From positions 46,546-110,545 of the forward strand of contig MERQ01000061.1 of the NCBI GenBank assembly GCA_001770655.1: a stretch of DNA of 64,000 nt, read 5' to 3'. The position numbers and the translations under genes were made by a program. This document shows positions 18,010 through 27,591 of this stretch, in pieces. The first letter of the stretch is position 1, and each line of letters begins with the position of its first letter. The notes under the pieces are model-generated. The model saw only the letters and a program-made list of their open reading frames with translations, was not told the DNA's origin and did not search any database. The DNA comes from Betaproteobacteria bacterium RIFCSPLOWO2_12_FULL_68_20 (GTDB taxonomy: Bacteria > Pseudomonadota > Gammaproteobacteria > Burkholderiales > SG8-39).

Positions 18010-19593
18010 GTGGTGAAACAGATGCGTGTGCTGTACGTCGCCAGCGAATACGCGCCGCTCGTCAAGACCGGCGGCCTGGGGGATGTGTGCGGGGCGTTGC
18101 CGCGCGCGCTGCGCGCAACGGGCATCGACGTGCGCGTGCTGCTGCCGGGTTATCCCGCCGTCCTGGACGCGGTGCGCCGCAAGCGCCTTGTCGCCGCAAT
18201 CGGCGCGCAGCACGGCTTTCCGCCGTCGCGCCTGCTGCGCTGCGAAGCGCCGCACGCGCAGCCGCTCTACGCCATTGATTGCCCTGCGCTTTACGCGCGC
18301 GAGGGCCTCTATCAGGACCGCGCGCAGCGCGACTGGCCCGACAACGCGCTGCGCTTCGGGCTGCTCGCACGGGTCGCGGCGATTCTTGCGCGCGGGATCG
18401 CGCCGCGCGCGTGGCGCCCCGACGTTCTGCATTGCAACGACTGGCATGCCGCGCTTACCCCTGCTTATCTTCACTTCGCGCCAACGCTGCGCGTGCCGTG
18501 CATCCTCACGGTGCACAACCTCGCGTTCCAGGGACTGTTCTCCCGCGAATTCCTCGCGCCCCTCGGCCTGCCGCCGCAGAGCTTCGCGATCGAGGGATTG
18601 GAGTTCCACGGCCGGATTTCGTTCCTGAAAGCGGGACTGGTCTACTCGGACCGGATCACCACGGTGAGCCCCACCTACGCGCGCGAAATCCAGGGCGAGG
18701 CGCTCGGCTGCGGGCTGGACGGCGTGCTGCGCGGGAGAAGCGAGCGGCTCACGGGGATCCTGAACGGAATCGACACGGGCGCCTGGGACCCGAAGCGCGA
18801 TCCCCTGATCGCGCGGCGCTACGGGCCCGAGAGCCTTGAAGGCAAGGCGGAAAACAAGGCCGCGCTGCGCCGCGAGCTCGGGCTGGCGCAGGCCGATGTT
18901 CCATTGTTCGGCGTCGTCAGCCGGTTCACCGCGCAGAAAGGCGTGGACCTCGTCGCTGAAATCGCACCCCGCCTTGCGGCGCTGCCCGCACAGCTCGCCG
19001 TGCTCGGCTCCGGGGACGAAGATCTCGTGCGGCTGCTCTCCGATGCCGCGCGCGCGCATCCGGGCACCGTGGCGGTGCGGGTGGGCTACGACGAGGCGCT
19101 CGCGCACCGCATCGAGGCGGGCGCCGACGCCTTCCTCATGCCGTCGCGCTTCGAGCCCTGCGGGATGAACCAGTTGTACAGCCAGCGCTACGGAACCCCG
19201 CCGATTGTGCGCGCGACCGGCGGGCTTGCGGATTCGGTGGTCGATTGCAGCGCAACTACACTCGCCGACGGCAGCGCGACCGGGTTCGCGTTCCAGGAAC
19301 CCGATGCCAGGTCCTTCTTCGTGGCGATCGAGCGCGCCGCGCGCCTGTGGCGCGATCGCCACGCCTGGCGGCGGCTGCAGAAGAACGCCATGGCGCGCGA
19401 TTTCGGCTGGACGGCGAGCGCGCCCCGCTACGCCGAAATCTATGAGCGGCTGAGCGCTACAGCCAGCAGATCAGCCCCAGCTCCAGCGGGTGCGTCAGCA
19501 GCTCGTGGCACGGGTACGCGCAGACGCGGTACTCGAGGTGCCCGCAGCGCTCGGGGTCGAGCTCGAGCACGTAGCGCTGCTCGGCGTCGTTGA
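18010..19593 (+). CDS. glgA: Glycogen synthase
   Basis: MRVLYVASEYAPLVKTGGLGDVCGALP; PSRFEPCGMNQLYSQRYGT; start may be 18022; 3' end overlaps glgP. Confidence 0.93.
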   Translation: MVKQMRVLYVASEYAPLVKTGGLGDVCGALPRALRATGIDVRVLLPGYPAVLDAVRRKRLVAAIGAQHGFPPSRLLRCEAPHAQPLYAIDCPALYAREGLYQDRAQRDWPDNALRFGLLARVAAILARGIAPRAWRPDVLHCNDWHAALTPAYLHFAPTLRVPCILTVHNLAFQGLFSREFLAPLGLPPQSFAIEGLEFHGRISFLKAGLVYSDRITTVSPTYAREIQGEALGCGLDGVLRGRSERLTGILNGIDTGAWDPKRDPLIARRYGPESLEGKAENKAALRRELGLAQADVPLFGVVSRFTAQKGVDLVAEIAPRLAALPAQLAVLGSGDEDLVRLLSDAARAHPGTVAVRVGYDEALAHRIEAGADAFLMPSRFEPCGMNQLYSQRYGTPPIVRATGGLADSVVDCSATTLADGSATGFAFQEPDARSFFVAIERAARLWRDRHAWRRLQKNAMARDFGWTASAPRYAEIYERLSATASRSAPAPAGASAARGTGTRRRGTRGARSARGRARARSAARRR

Positions 19594-22009
19594 TCGGCCC
19601 GGTGTGCACGAAGCGGAAAGAGCGCGCCCCGTCACTGGGATGGCCGGCGCGACCGCCGAGCCGCAGCTCGAGCACCACGTCCTCGGGAGCGAGGCCGTTC
19701 AGCGCCACCGCGACCTCCATGCGCAGGTGCTCGCCGAAGCGCATCTTCTTTTTCGGCGCGTCGAGCCGCCGCAGCCTCAGGTTCGGCCAGGCGCGCGCCA
19801 CCTTCGCCTTCCACGCCGCCACCGTGCGCGCGGCGGCGAAATCGTCGCTCGCATAGCGCGCCGACTGGCGCGCCGCGGGCGCGTAGCAGTGGTCTACGTA
19901 CTCGCGCAGCATGCGGCCGGCGTTGTAGCGCTGCAGGATCGAGGCCATCGAGCGCTTGACCGTGCGCACCCACTCCGATGGAAAGCCGGTGTCGCTCTTG
20001 GCGTAGTAAAGAGGCACCACCTGGTCCTGCAGCAGCTCGTAGAGCGTGCGGCTTTCCTCCAGGCCGCGCCGCTCGGAATCGGCGAGGTCCGAGGCTGGCT
20101 TGATCGCCCAGCCGTTGCGCCCGTCGTAGCCCTCGCCCCACCAGCCGTCGAGCACGCTCAGGTTGAGCGCGCCGTTGATCCCCGCCTTCATGCCCGAGGT
20201 TCCCGAAGCCTCGTACGGGTACAGCGGCGTGTTGAGCCACACGTCCACGCCAGAGACCAGCCGCCGCGCCAGGCGCAGATCGTAATCCTCGATCAGCAGT
20301 AGCTTGCCTTCGAAATCCTGCCGCCGGGCCATGTTGTTGACGTGGCGGATCATCCCCTGGCCCGGCTCGTCGGCCGGATGCGCCTTGCCGGCGAAGATGA
20401 ACAGCACCGGGCGCGCGGAATCGTTCACGATCTCGCGCAGCCAGTCGAGGTCGTGGAACAGCAGCCCGGCGCGCTTGTAGGTGGCGAAGCGGCGCGCGAA
20501 GCCGATGGTCAGCACGCCGGGATTGAGCGGGTCGGCGAGGCGCAGCATGCGGTCGAGGTGCGCCTCGCTTCCCTGGTTGCGGAAATGCCGCTCGCCGGCG
20601 CGAAAGCGCACCAGGTGCAGCATCTGCGCCTTGAGCGACTGGTGCACCGCCCACACCAGCTGGTCCGGGATGCGGTCCATGCGCTGCAGGCTGTCCGGGT
20701 CGCCCAAGCGCCGGTACCAGTCGAAGCCGAGGTAGCGGTCGAAAAGCTCGATCCACTCCGGAGCGAGGAAGGTCGGGATGTGTACCGCGTTGGTGACGTA
20801 GCCGAGCGGGCTCTCCGCGGGATCGAGCTGCGGCCACAGGTGCCCGAGCAGGTCGGCGGTGACGTGGCGGTGGATGCGGCTCACGCCGTTCTGGAAGCGC
20901 GAGCCGCGCACCGCGAGCGCGGTCATGTTGAAGTCCGGGCCGCCCGGCGAGCCGCCGAGCGCGAGCAGCTCCTCGGCGGACATGCGGCACTGCTCGCGCA
21001 GCGCATGCAGGTAGGTTTTCACCATCTCCGCCGAGAACTGGTCGTGGCCCGCCGCCACCACGGTGTGCGTCGTGAACACCGTGCTCGCCGCCACCGCCTC
21101 GAGGGCGGCGGCATGGTCGAGGCCGCGCGCGACCAGCGCGCGCATGCGCTCCAGGATCATGAACGCGGCGTGGCCCTCGTTGATGTGCCAGACGCCCGGA
21201 CGGATGCCAAGCTTCTCCAGCGCGCGCACGCCGCCCACCCCGAGCACCAGCTCCTGCTCGATGCGCGTGGCGCGGTCGCCGCCGTAGAGCCGGTGGCCGA
21301 TGTCGCGGTCGCGCTCCGAGTTCTCCTCGACGTCGGTATCGAGCAGGTACAGCGCCAGGTGACCGACCTGCGCGCGCCAGACTTTGGCGTGCACCGCGCG
21401 CCCGGGCAGCTCCACCTGCACGCGCACCCCGGCGCCCGCGGCGTCGAGCACCGGCACGACCGGCAGCTCCTCGAAATCCGAGTCGGCGTAATTCGCCTTC
21501 TGCGCGCCGTCGCCGTCGATCGTCTGCGAGAAATATCCCTGGCGGTAAAGCAGCCCGACCGCGACGAACGGCAGCCGCAGGTCGCTCGCCGCCTTGCAGT
21601 GGTCCCCGGCGAGGATGCCCAGCCCCCCCGAGTAGATCGGCAGGCTCTCGTGAAGGCCGAACTCGGCGCAGAAGTAGGCGATGAGATCGCCTTCGCGCAG
21701 CTCGCGGTTGCCGTGCTGCGGCGTGCGCTCGGCGTGATAGGTGTCGTAGGCCGAAACGACCCGGTTGAAGTTGCCGAGGAACACGTCGTCGAGCGAGGCC
21801 TCGACCAGGCGACGCTCCTCGACGCGCTTGAGGAAAGCCTTGGGGCTGTGGCCGGACGAGTTCCACAGCTCGGTGTCGAGCCGCGCGAACAGCGCGCGCG
21901 TCGGCCGGTCCCAGCTGTACCAGAGATTGTTGGCCAGCTCCTCGAGGCGCGCGAGGCGCTCCGGAATGGCCGGATTGACCTCGATCGCGAATGAAGTGCC
22001 GCGGCTCAT
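19457..22009 (-). CDS. glgP: Alpha-glucan phosphorylase
   Basis: 850 aa; NLWYSWD, EASGTSGMKAGINGALNLSVLDGWW. Confidence 0.95.
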   Translation of the reverse strand: MSRGTSFAIEVNPAIPERLARLEELANNLWYSWDRPTRALFARLDTELWNSSGHSPKAFLKRVEERRLVEASLDDVFLGNFNRVVSAYDTYHAERTPQHGNRELREGDLIAYFCAEFGLHESLPIYSGGLGILAGDHCKAASDLRLPFVAVGLLYRQGYFSQTIDGDGAQKANYADSDFEELPVVPVLDAAGAGVRVQVELPGRAVHAKVWRAQVGHLALYLLDTDVEENSERDRDIGHRLYGGDRATRIEQELVLGVGGVRALEKLGIRPGVWHINEGHAAFMILERMRALVARGLDHAAALEAVAASTVFTTHTVVAAGHDQFSAEMVKTYLHALREQCRMSAEELLALGGSPGGPDFNMTALAVRGSRFQNGVSRIHRHVTADLLGHLWPQLDPAESPLGYVTNAVHIPTFLAPEWIELFDRYLGFDWYRRLGDPDSLQRMDRIPDQLVWAVHQSLKAQMLHLVRFRAGERHFRNQGSEAHLDRMLRLADPLNPGVLTIGFARRFATYKRAGLLFHDLDWLREIVNDSARPVLFIFAGKAHPADEPGQGMIRHVNNMARRQDFEGKLLLIEDYDLRLARRLVSGVDVWLNTPLYPYEASGTSGMKAGINGALNLSVLDGWWGEGYDGRNGWAIKPASDLADSERRGLEESRTLYELLQDQVVPLYYAKSDTGFPSEWVRTVKRSMASILQRYNAGRMLREYVDHCYAPAARQSARYASDDFAAARTVAAWKAKVARAWPNLRLRRLDAPKKKMRFGEHLRMEVAVALNGLAPEDVVLELRLGGRAGHPSDGARSFRFVHTGPINDAEQRYVLELDPERCGHLEYRVCAYPCHELLTHPLELGLICWL

Positions 22010-22018
22010 GGCTCAATT

Positions 22019-22032
22019 TTGACGCAAGTCAA
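22019..22032. promoter_or_regulatory. FNR/Anr-type box
   Basis: TTGACGCAAGTCAA, 8/10 and palindromic; glgP / Lon-like divergent gap. Confidence 0.65.
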
Positions 22033-22073
22033 CCGGCTGCGCGCCGCGACGAGCAAACTCGGGGCGTACGGCC

Positions 22074-24500
22074 ATGAACAAGCCCCTTGCAGGCCCCGTC
22101 GCCCCCCTCGCCGCGGCCGAGCTGTGCCGGCGCTGCGCGCCCGAGAGGTTCGAATTCAGCACCACCGCGGAGCTGCCCGACCTCGAAGAAGTCGTGGGCC
22201 AGCCGCGCGCGCTGGGCGCGATCGAGTTCGGGGTGGGCATCCGGCGCGAAGGATACAACCTGTTCGCGATGGGCCCCGAAGGCGTCGGCCGGCACACCAT
22301 CGTGCGCCGGCACCTGGAGCAGCAGGCGAAGCGCCTGGAGGCCCCGTCGGACTGGTGCTACGTGCTCAATTTCGATACGCCTCACCGGCCGCGCGCTCTC
22401 AGGCTCCCCGCGGGAGCCGCGCCCGCGTTCAAGCACAAGATGGAGCGGCTGGTCGAGGACCTGAGGGCGGCGATTCCTTCCGCGTTCGAGACCGACGAGT
22501 ACCGCACGCGCCGCCAGGAGATCGAGTCCGAGCTCGGCGAGCGCCAGGAAAAGGCGATCGGCGAGATCGGCGAGCGGGCGCGCGCGCAGGGCATCGGGCT
22601 GCTGCGCACTCCGACCGGGTTCGGCTTCGCCCCGATCCGCAAGGACAAGGTGATGAGCCCGGAGGAATTCCACGCGCTGCCCGAAGCCGAGCAAAAACGG
22701 CTCGAGGAGCTCATCTCCGGGCTGCAGGAGGAGCTGGAGCGCGCGATCCACGAGCTGCCCAAGGTGCGCCGCGAGGCGCTGCGCCGGATGCGCGAGCTCA
22801 ATCGCCAGGTCACGCGCGCCGCGGTGGACAGCCTGATCGAGGACCTCAAGGCCGAGTACCGCGACACGCCGCAGGTGCAGACCTACCTCGCGGGCGTGCA
22901 GAACGACGTGCTCGATCACGCCGAGGTGTTTCGCCAGCCCAAGGACGGCGAGCCGCCGACGCTGTTCGGCATCCCGCTCGCGCAGGCCGAGCCCACGGAG
23001 GTGGCGTTGCGCCGCTACCAGGTGAACGTCCTGATGGAGCACGCGGGCGCACAGGGCGCGCCGATCGTCTACGAGGACCACCCGAGCCACGACGCGCTGG
23101 TCGGCCGCATCGAGCACATCGCGCAGATGGGCGCGCTGGTCACCGACTTCACGCTCATCAAGGCGGGAGCGCTGCACCGCGCGAACGGCGGCTACCTCAT
23201 CCTGGATGCGCTCAAGGTTCTCACCCAGCCGCTCGCCTGGGAGGCGCTCAAGCGCGCGCTGCGCTCGCGCGAGGTCCGCATCCAGTCGCTCGGCCAGGAG
23301 CTGAGCCTGATCAGCACGGTGTCGCTCGACCCCGAGCCGATCCCGCTCGACCTGAAGGTGGTGCTGGTAGGCCAGCGGTTCCTGTATTACCTGCTGCACG
23401 CCTACGACCCGGAATTCGCGGAGCTGTTCAAGGTGGCGGCGGATTTCGACGAGGACATGCCGCGCGAGCCGGCGAACGACCTGCTCTACGCGCGCACCAT
23501 CGCGACGCTCGCGCGCAAGGACGGTTTGCGGCCGCTGGAGCGCAGCGCGGTCGCACGCGTGATCGACCACGCCTCGCGCGACGCGGGAGACGCCGAGAAG
23601 ATCTCGGTGAAGATGCGTACGCTCGCCGACCTGCTGCGCGAATCGGACTACTGGGCGGGCGCCGCCGGCCGCGCCGTGATCGGGCCGGACGATGTTGCGC
23701 GCGCGATCGAGACCCAGATCGAGCGCGCAGGCCGCGTGCGCGAGCGGCTGCAGGAGCACATCCTGCGCGGGAGCCTCCTCATCGACACCTCCGGCGAGCG
23801 CGTCGGCCAGGCGAACGGGCTCGCCGTGATGCAGCTCGGCGACTACGCGTTCGGCTCGCCGCACCGCATCACGGCGCGCGCGCGGCTCGGCGGCGGCGGC
23901 GTGGTGGACATCGAGCGCGAGTCGGAGCTGGGCGGGCCGATCCACTCCAAGGGCGTGCTGATCCTGTCCGGCTTCCTCACCGGGCGCTACGCGACGAGGA
24001 AGCCCCTTTCGCTTTCGGCGAGCCTGGTGTTCGAGCAGAGCTACGGCGGCGTCGAAGGCGACAGCGCCTCCTCGGCCGAGCTCTACGCGCTGCTCTCCGC
24101 GCTCGCCGACGCGCCGCTCAGGCAGTCGCTCGCCGTCACCGGCTCGGTGAACCAGCACGGCGACGTGCAGGCGATCGGCGGCGTGAACGAGAAGATCGAG
24201 GGCTTCTTCGACGTGTGCCGCGCGCGCGGCCTGAGCGGAGACCAGGGCGTGCTGATCCCGCGCTCCAACGTGAAGAACCTGATGCTGCGCCGCGACGTGG
24301 TCGATGCCGTCGCGGCCGGCAGGTTCGCGATCTATCCGGTCGCGACCGTGGACGAAGGAATCGAGATCCTCGCCGGGCTGCCGGCCGGCGAGATCAACCG
24401 CCGCGTCGAGGAGCGGCTCGCCGACTATGCCGAGCGCTCACGCGCGTTCGGCGCCGGCGCGGCGGCGCGAAAAGAATGGCGCGCCAAGGCGAAGAAATGA
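22074..24500 (+). CDS. Lon-like ATP-dependent protease (AAA / S16)
   Basis: 808 aa; EGDSASSAELYALLSAL catalytic Ser motif, GSVNQHGDVQAIGGVNEKIEGFF. Confidence 0.9.
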   Translation: MNKPLAGPVAPLAAAELCRRCAPERFEFSTTAELPDLEEVVGQPRALGAIEFGVGIRREGYNLFAMGPEGVGRHTIVRRHLEQQAKRLEAPSDWCYVLNFDTPHRPRALRLPAGAAPAFKHKMERLVEDLRAAIPSAFETDEYRTRRQEIESELGERQEKAIGEIGERARAQGIGLLRTPTGFGFAPIRKDKVMSPEEFHALPEAEQKRLEELISGLQEELERAIHELPKVRREALRRMRELNRQVTRAAVDSLIEDLKAEYRDTPQVQTYLAGVQNDVLDHAEVFRQPKDGEPPTLFGIPLAQAEPTEVALRRYQVNVLMEHAGAQGAPIVYEDHPSHDALVGRIEHIAQMGALVTDFTLIKAGALHRANGGYLILDALKVLTQPLAWEALKRALRSREVRIQSLGQELSLISTVSLDPEPIPLDLKVVLVGQRFLYYLLHAYDPEFAELFKVAADFDEDMPREPANDLLYARTIATLARKDGLRPLERSAVARVIDHASRDAGDAEKISVKMRTLADLLRESDYWAGAAGRAVIGPDDVARAIETQIERAGRVRERLQEHILRGSLLIDTSGERVGQANGLAVMQLGDYAFGSPHRITARARLGGGGVVDIERESELGGPIHSKGVLILSGFLTGRYATRKPLSLSASLVFEQSYGGVEGDSASSAELYALLSALADAPLRQSLAVTGSVNQHGDVQAIGGVNEKIEGFFDVCRARGLSGDQGVLIPRSNVKNLMLRRDVVDAVAAGRFAIYPVATVDEGIEILAGLPAGEINRRVEERLADYAERSRAFGAGAAARKEWRAKAKK

Positions 24501-25099
24501 AGCTGCGCAGGGTCGTCGTCGGCCTCGAGCCGACGCCGCAGCGCCGCGCCGCGCTGCAGGCCGCGGCCGAGCTCGCCGAGCGCATGCAGGCGGAGCTCAT
24601 CGGGCTGTTCGTCGAGGACATGGACCTGCTGCACCTGGCGGGCCTGCCGTTCGCGCGCGAGGTCGGGTTTCCGTCCGCCGTGCGCCGCAGCCTGGACGTC
24701 GCCGCGATGGAGCGCTCGCTGCGCGCCGCGGCGCGCGACCTGCGCCGCGTCTGCGAGGAAGCTCTCGAGCGCACTTCGGTGCCCTGGTCGTTCCGCACCG
24801 CGCGCGGCTCGCCGGCGGGCGCGCTGCTCGAGCTCGCCGCCGAGGCGCGCGCCGCGACGCTGCTGCTGCCGAGCGCGAGCCCGCCGATTCCGCCGCTCGC
24901 CGCCTTCCTCGGGCCCGGCGTGCAGCGGCGCCGCCTCGCGCCGGCGCTCGCCTCGCTCGCGGAGACGTTCGGCGGCGGGCTGGAGATCCATCGCGAGCCC
25001 CCGGACGAAGACGCGCTGCGCGCGCTGCTCGACGCCGGGCGGCCGGTCCTGATCGTGAGCGGCACGGGCGAGGAGCCCGAACCAGGAGAACGCCAATGA
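24497..25099 (+). CDS. Universal-stress-protein-like protein
   Basis: Starts in ATGA overlap with the Lon-like gene; MKLRRVVVGLEPTPQRRAALQAAAELAERMQAELIGLFVEDMDLL. Confidence 0.75.
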   Translation: MKLRRVVVGLEPTPQRRAALQAAAELAERMQAELIGLFVEDMDLLHLAGLPFAREVGFPSAVRRSLDVAAMERSLRAAARDLRRVCEEALERTSVPWSFRTARGSPAGALLELAAEARAATLLLPSASPPIPPLAAFLGPGVQRRRLAPALASLAETFGGGLEIHREPPDEDALRALLDAGRPVLIVSGTGEEPEPGERQ

Positions 25100-25566
25100 A
25101 CGTCGATCGCATCTTCACCCAAAATGCCATCCGCATCCCCCGTTCCGCCACGCTCGCCGACGCGGCGGCGCTGATGCGCGACCATCACGTCGGGGCGCTG
25201 CTCGTCACCGAGGACGCCGCGGACAACCACCGCGTCCTCGGCATCGTGACCGACCGGGACCTGGTGATCCAGGCGGTGGCGGAAGGCGTCGCGCCGCGCG
25301 AGTGCACCGTCGGCGAGGTGATGACGCGAGCGCTCGCCACCGTGCAGCGCTCGGCGGACCTGCGCGAGGCGCTCGAGGCGATGCGCAGGAACGGCGTGCG
25401 CCGGCTCGCGGTCGTCGACGGCATCGGCGAGCCTGTCGGGATGGTGTCGATGGACGACATCCTGGACGCGCTCGGCACCGAGCTCGCGAGCCTCGCCGCG
25501 GTGGTGCGCAGCGAGCTCGACCACGAGATCGCGAGGAAGGCGAACCGCGCCGAGATCAGCGGTTGA
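25096..25566 (+). CDS. CBS-domain protein
   Basis: Two CBS repeats (LVTEDAADNHRVLGIVTDRDL, GVRRLAVVDGIGEPVGMVSMDDIL). Confidence 0.92.
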   Translation: MNVDRIFTQNAIRIPRSATLADAAALMRDHHVGALLVTEDAADNHRVLGIVTDRDLVIQAVAEGVAPRECTVGEVMTRALATVQRSADLREALEAMRRNGVRRLAVVDGIGEPVGMVSMDDILDALGTELASLAAVVRSELDHEIARKANRAEISG

Positions 25567-25616
25567 TTGCGGCAACAGCTGTTGTATTAGTTCACTTCAT
25601 GGGCTAGAATCGGCCT

Positions 25617-25862
25617 ATGATCAAGCTCAACATTCACGAAGCGAAGACCCACCTTTCGAGGTACCTGCTGCGGTTGAAAAAAGGCGAGGTCATCGTCCTT
25701 TGCCGGCGCAACACGCCGATCGCGGAAATACGGCCCCTGCCGGCGGCACCGACGAAGCCGAGGCCGCTGGGAATCGGCAAGGGAACGGCGACGATCCGGC
25801 CGGGATTCTTCGAGCCGCTGCCCGAGGACGAGCTCGCCGCGTTCGAAGGCGAGAGCCCCTGA
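25617..25862 (+). CDS. Phd/YefM-type antitoxin
   Basis: MIKLNIHEAKTHLSRYLLRLKKGEVIVLCRRNTPIAEIRPL. Confidence 0.88.
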   Translation: MIKLNIHEAKTHLSRYLLRLKKGEVIVLCRRNTPIAEIRPLPAAPTKPRPLGIGKGTATIRPGFFEPLPEDELAAFEGESP

Positions 25863-26245
25863 GGCTGCTGCTCGATACCTGCACGTTTCTCTGGGCGGTC
25901 GCCGAGCCGGCGCGCTTGTCGGACAAGGCGCGCGCCGCGCTCGCCGATACCGGCAACGAGGTGCACTTGAGCGCCATCTCGGCCTGGGAGATCGCCGTGA
26001 AGCAGGCGCGCGGCCATCTCGATCTCTCGGAGCCCGCGGCGCAGTACGTTCCGAAATATCGCGAAACGCTGCAGCTCCTGGAGCTTCCGCTCGACGAGGC
26101 GTCCGTGTTGCAGGTCGCGCGGCTGCCGAGGGCGCACAAGGACCCGTTCGACCGCATGCTCGTCTGCCAGGCGATCACGCATGGCCTGGCGATCGTCACC
26201 CCGGATCCGCTGATCGTCCAGTATCCGATTGGGATCGTCTGGTAG
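25859..26245 (+). CDS. PIN-domain (VapC-like) toxin, apparent CTG start
   Basis: (M)RLLLDTCTFLWAVAEPARLS...DPFDRMLVCQAI; CTGA overlap with the antitoxin stop. Confidence 0.85.
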   Translation: MRLLLDTCTFLWAVAEPARLSDKARAALADTGNEVHLSAISAWEIAVKQARGHLDLSEPAAQYVPKYRETLQLLELPLDEASVLQVARLPRAHKDPFDRMLVCQAITHGLAIVTPDPLIVQYPIGIVW

Positions 26246-26265
26246 GGTCGCGCGCACCGCTCGTT

Positions 26266-27591
26266 TCAATGACGCAACACGCACTTCGCGTACAAGTCGG
26301 GAAAAGCCTCCTGCGGGTCGTATTTCGCCTTTAACTTGCAGTAAGCATCACCGCCGTACTCGCGCCGGAACTCCTCCTCCGGAAAAAAGCTTTCGGAGTA
26401 CAGCGACTTGATCCCGCCCAGCTCCAGCACCTCGCGCTCGATGAGGCGGTTGAAATGCCCCGGCGGATGCGCCTCGCGCGTGCGCTTCACATCCCAGAAT
26501 CCGAAATTCACGTACCAGTCGCTCTTCATCGGATAGAGCGCGAAGCGCGGCGCGTGCGGCTGCGGTCCGACCGGGCAGGTCCACTGCGGCCAGATGCCGA
26601 TCTCGCGAGCGTAGAACTCGAAGAACTCGGCGGCGCGCGCGAGCGGGATGTCCACGTCCTGGATCACCGACTCGGAGTGCAGGCCGGCGAGCCGCTCGAT
26701 CCATTTCGACGCGCCCACGCGGCTGTTCCAGCGCATGATCTTGGTATAGGTGCGCGAGCCCAGGCGCTCGCGCCCGTAGAGCCTTCTTACCAACGGGTGT
26801 TGCGCGAACAGGTTCTTCGAGCACCAGAACCAGTCGGTGTCCCAGCGCCAGATGAAGTCGTGCGCAGAGAGATAGTCCTCGCGCTTTTGCGCGATCGAAC
26901 GGTAGTAGATGTTCTCGAAGGTGTAGTCGCTCGTGTATGGGGCGCGGTCCGTGAATCGGCCCAGCGTAAGGAACAGTCGCCCGGCGTCGAAGATCGTTCC
27001 ATCCACGAAATCCGCATCCCCGGAGCGTAGTTTCGACTCGAGCTGGGCGAAGAAGCTGTCCGGCCGATCGAAACCGAGGTGCTCGAGCCGCACGTAGGGC
27101 TTCACCGGCACCGCCTTCGCCTTCACGCGCAGCGCGTAGCCGAGCGTGCCGTAGGAATTCGGAAAACCGAAAAACAGGTCCGAGTACTCGTTCTCAGGCG
27201 TGCACACGACGATGCTTCCGTCGCCGAGCAGCACCTCGAGCTCCTGCACCGTCTCGTGCACCAGCCCGTAGCGGTGCGACGACGCCTCGATCCCCACGCC
27301 GGCCACCGCGCCGCCGAGCGTGATGGTCTTCAGTTGCGGCACCACCGCGGGCATCACGCCGTGCGCGAGGCATTCGCGCGCCAGGTCCTCGTAGGTGACC
27401 ATGCCCTCGGCGTCGATGAACCCGGCCGCGGCGTCGATGCGCAGCACGTCGCGGAACCCGCGCACGTCGAGCCGGCGCGCGGCCGCGCCGCCGCGGTCGC
27501 GGAACAGGTTGGAGGTCTCCTTGGCGAGCCCGACCGGGCCCGTGCCCTGCCTAAGCTGCGAGGCCAGGGCTTCTTTCTTGCGCGTATGCAG
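26266..27591 (-). CDS. FAD-binding oxidoreductase (DHCR24-like)
   Basis: PQLKTITLGGAVAGVGIEASSHRYGLVHETV; conserved N-terminus extends upstream of the GTG at 27465; candidate CTG start at 27591. Confidence 0.75.
   Translation of the reverse strand: MHTRKKEALASQLRQGTGPVGLAKETSNLFRDRGGAAARRLDVRGFRDVLRIDAAAGFIDAEGMVTYEDLARECLAHGVMPAVVPQLKTITLGGAVAGVGIEASSHRYGLVHETVQELEVLLGDGSIVVCTPENEYSDLFFGFPNSYGTLGYALRVKAKAVPVKPYVRLEHLGFDRPDSFFAQLESKLRSGDADFVDGTIFDAGRLFLTLGRFTDRAPYTSDYTFENIYYRSIAQKREDYLSAHDFIWRWDTDWFWCSKNLFAQHPLVRRLYGRERLGSRTYTKIMRWNSRVGASKWIERLAGLHSESVIQDVDIPLARAAEFFEFYAREIGIWPQWTCPVGPQPHAPRFALYPMKSDWYVNFGFWDVKRTREAHPPGHFNRLIEREVLELGGIKSLYSESFFPEEEFRREYGGDAYCKLKAKYDPQEAFPDLYAKCVLRH

Noticed and set aside
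19632-22016. 794-aa minus-strand ORF overlapping glgP in another frame
   Set aside because: Arg/Ala-rich out-of-frame translation of a clearly recognisable glgP.
22029-24158. 709-aa ORF antisense to the Lon-like protease
   Set aside because: No recognisable motifs; typical long antisense ORF in high-GC DNA.
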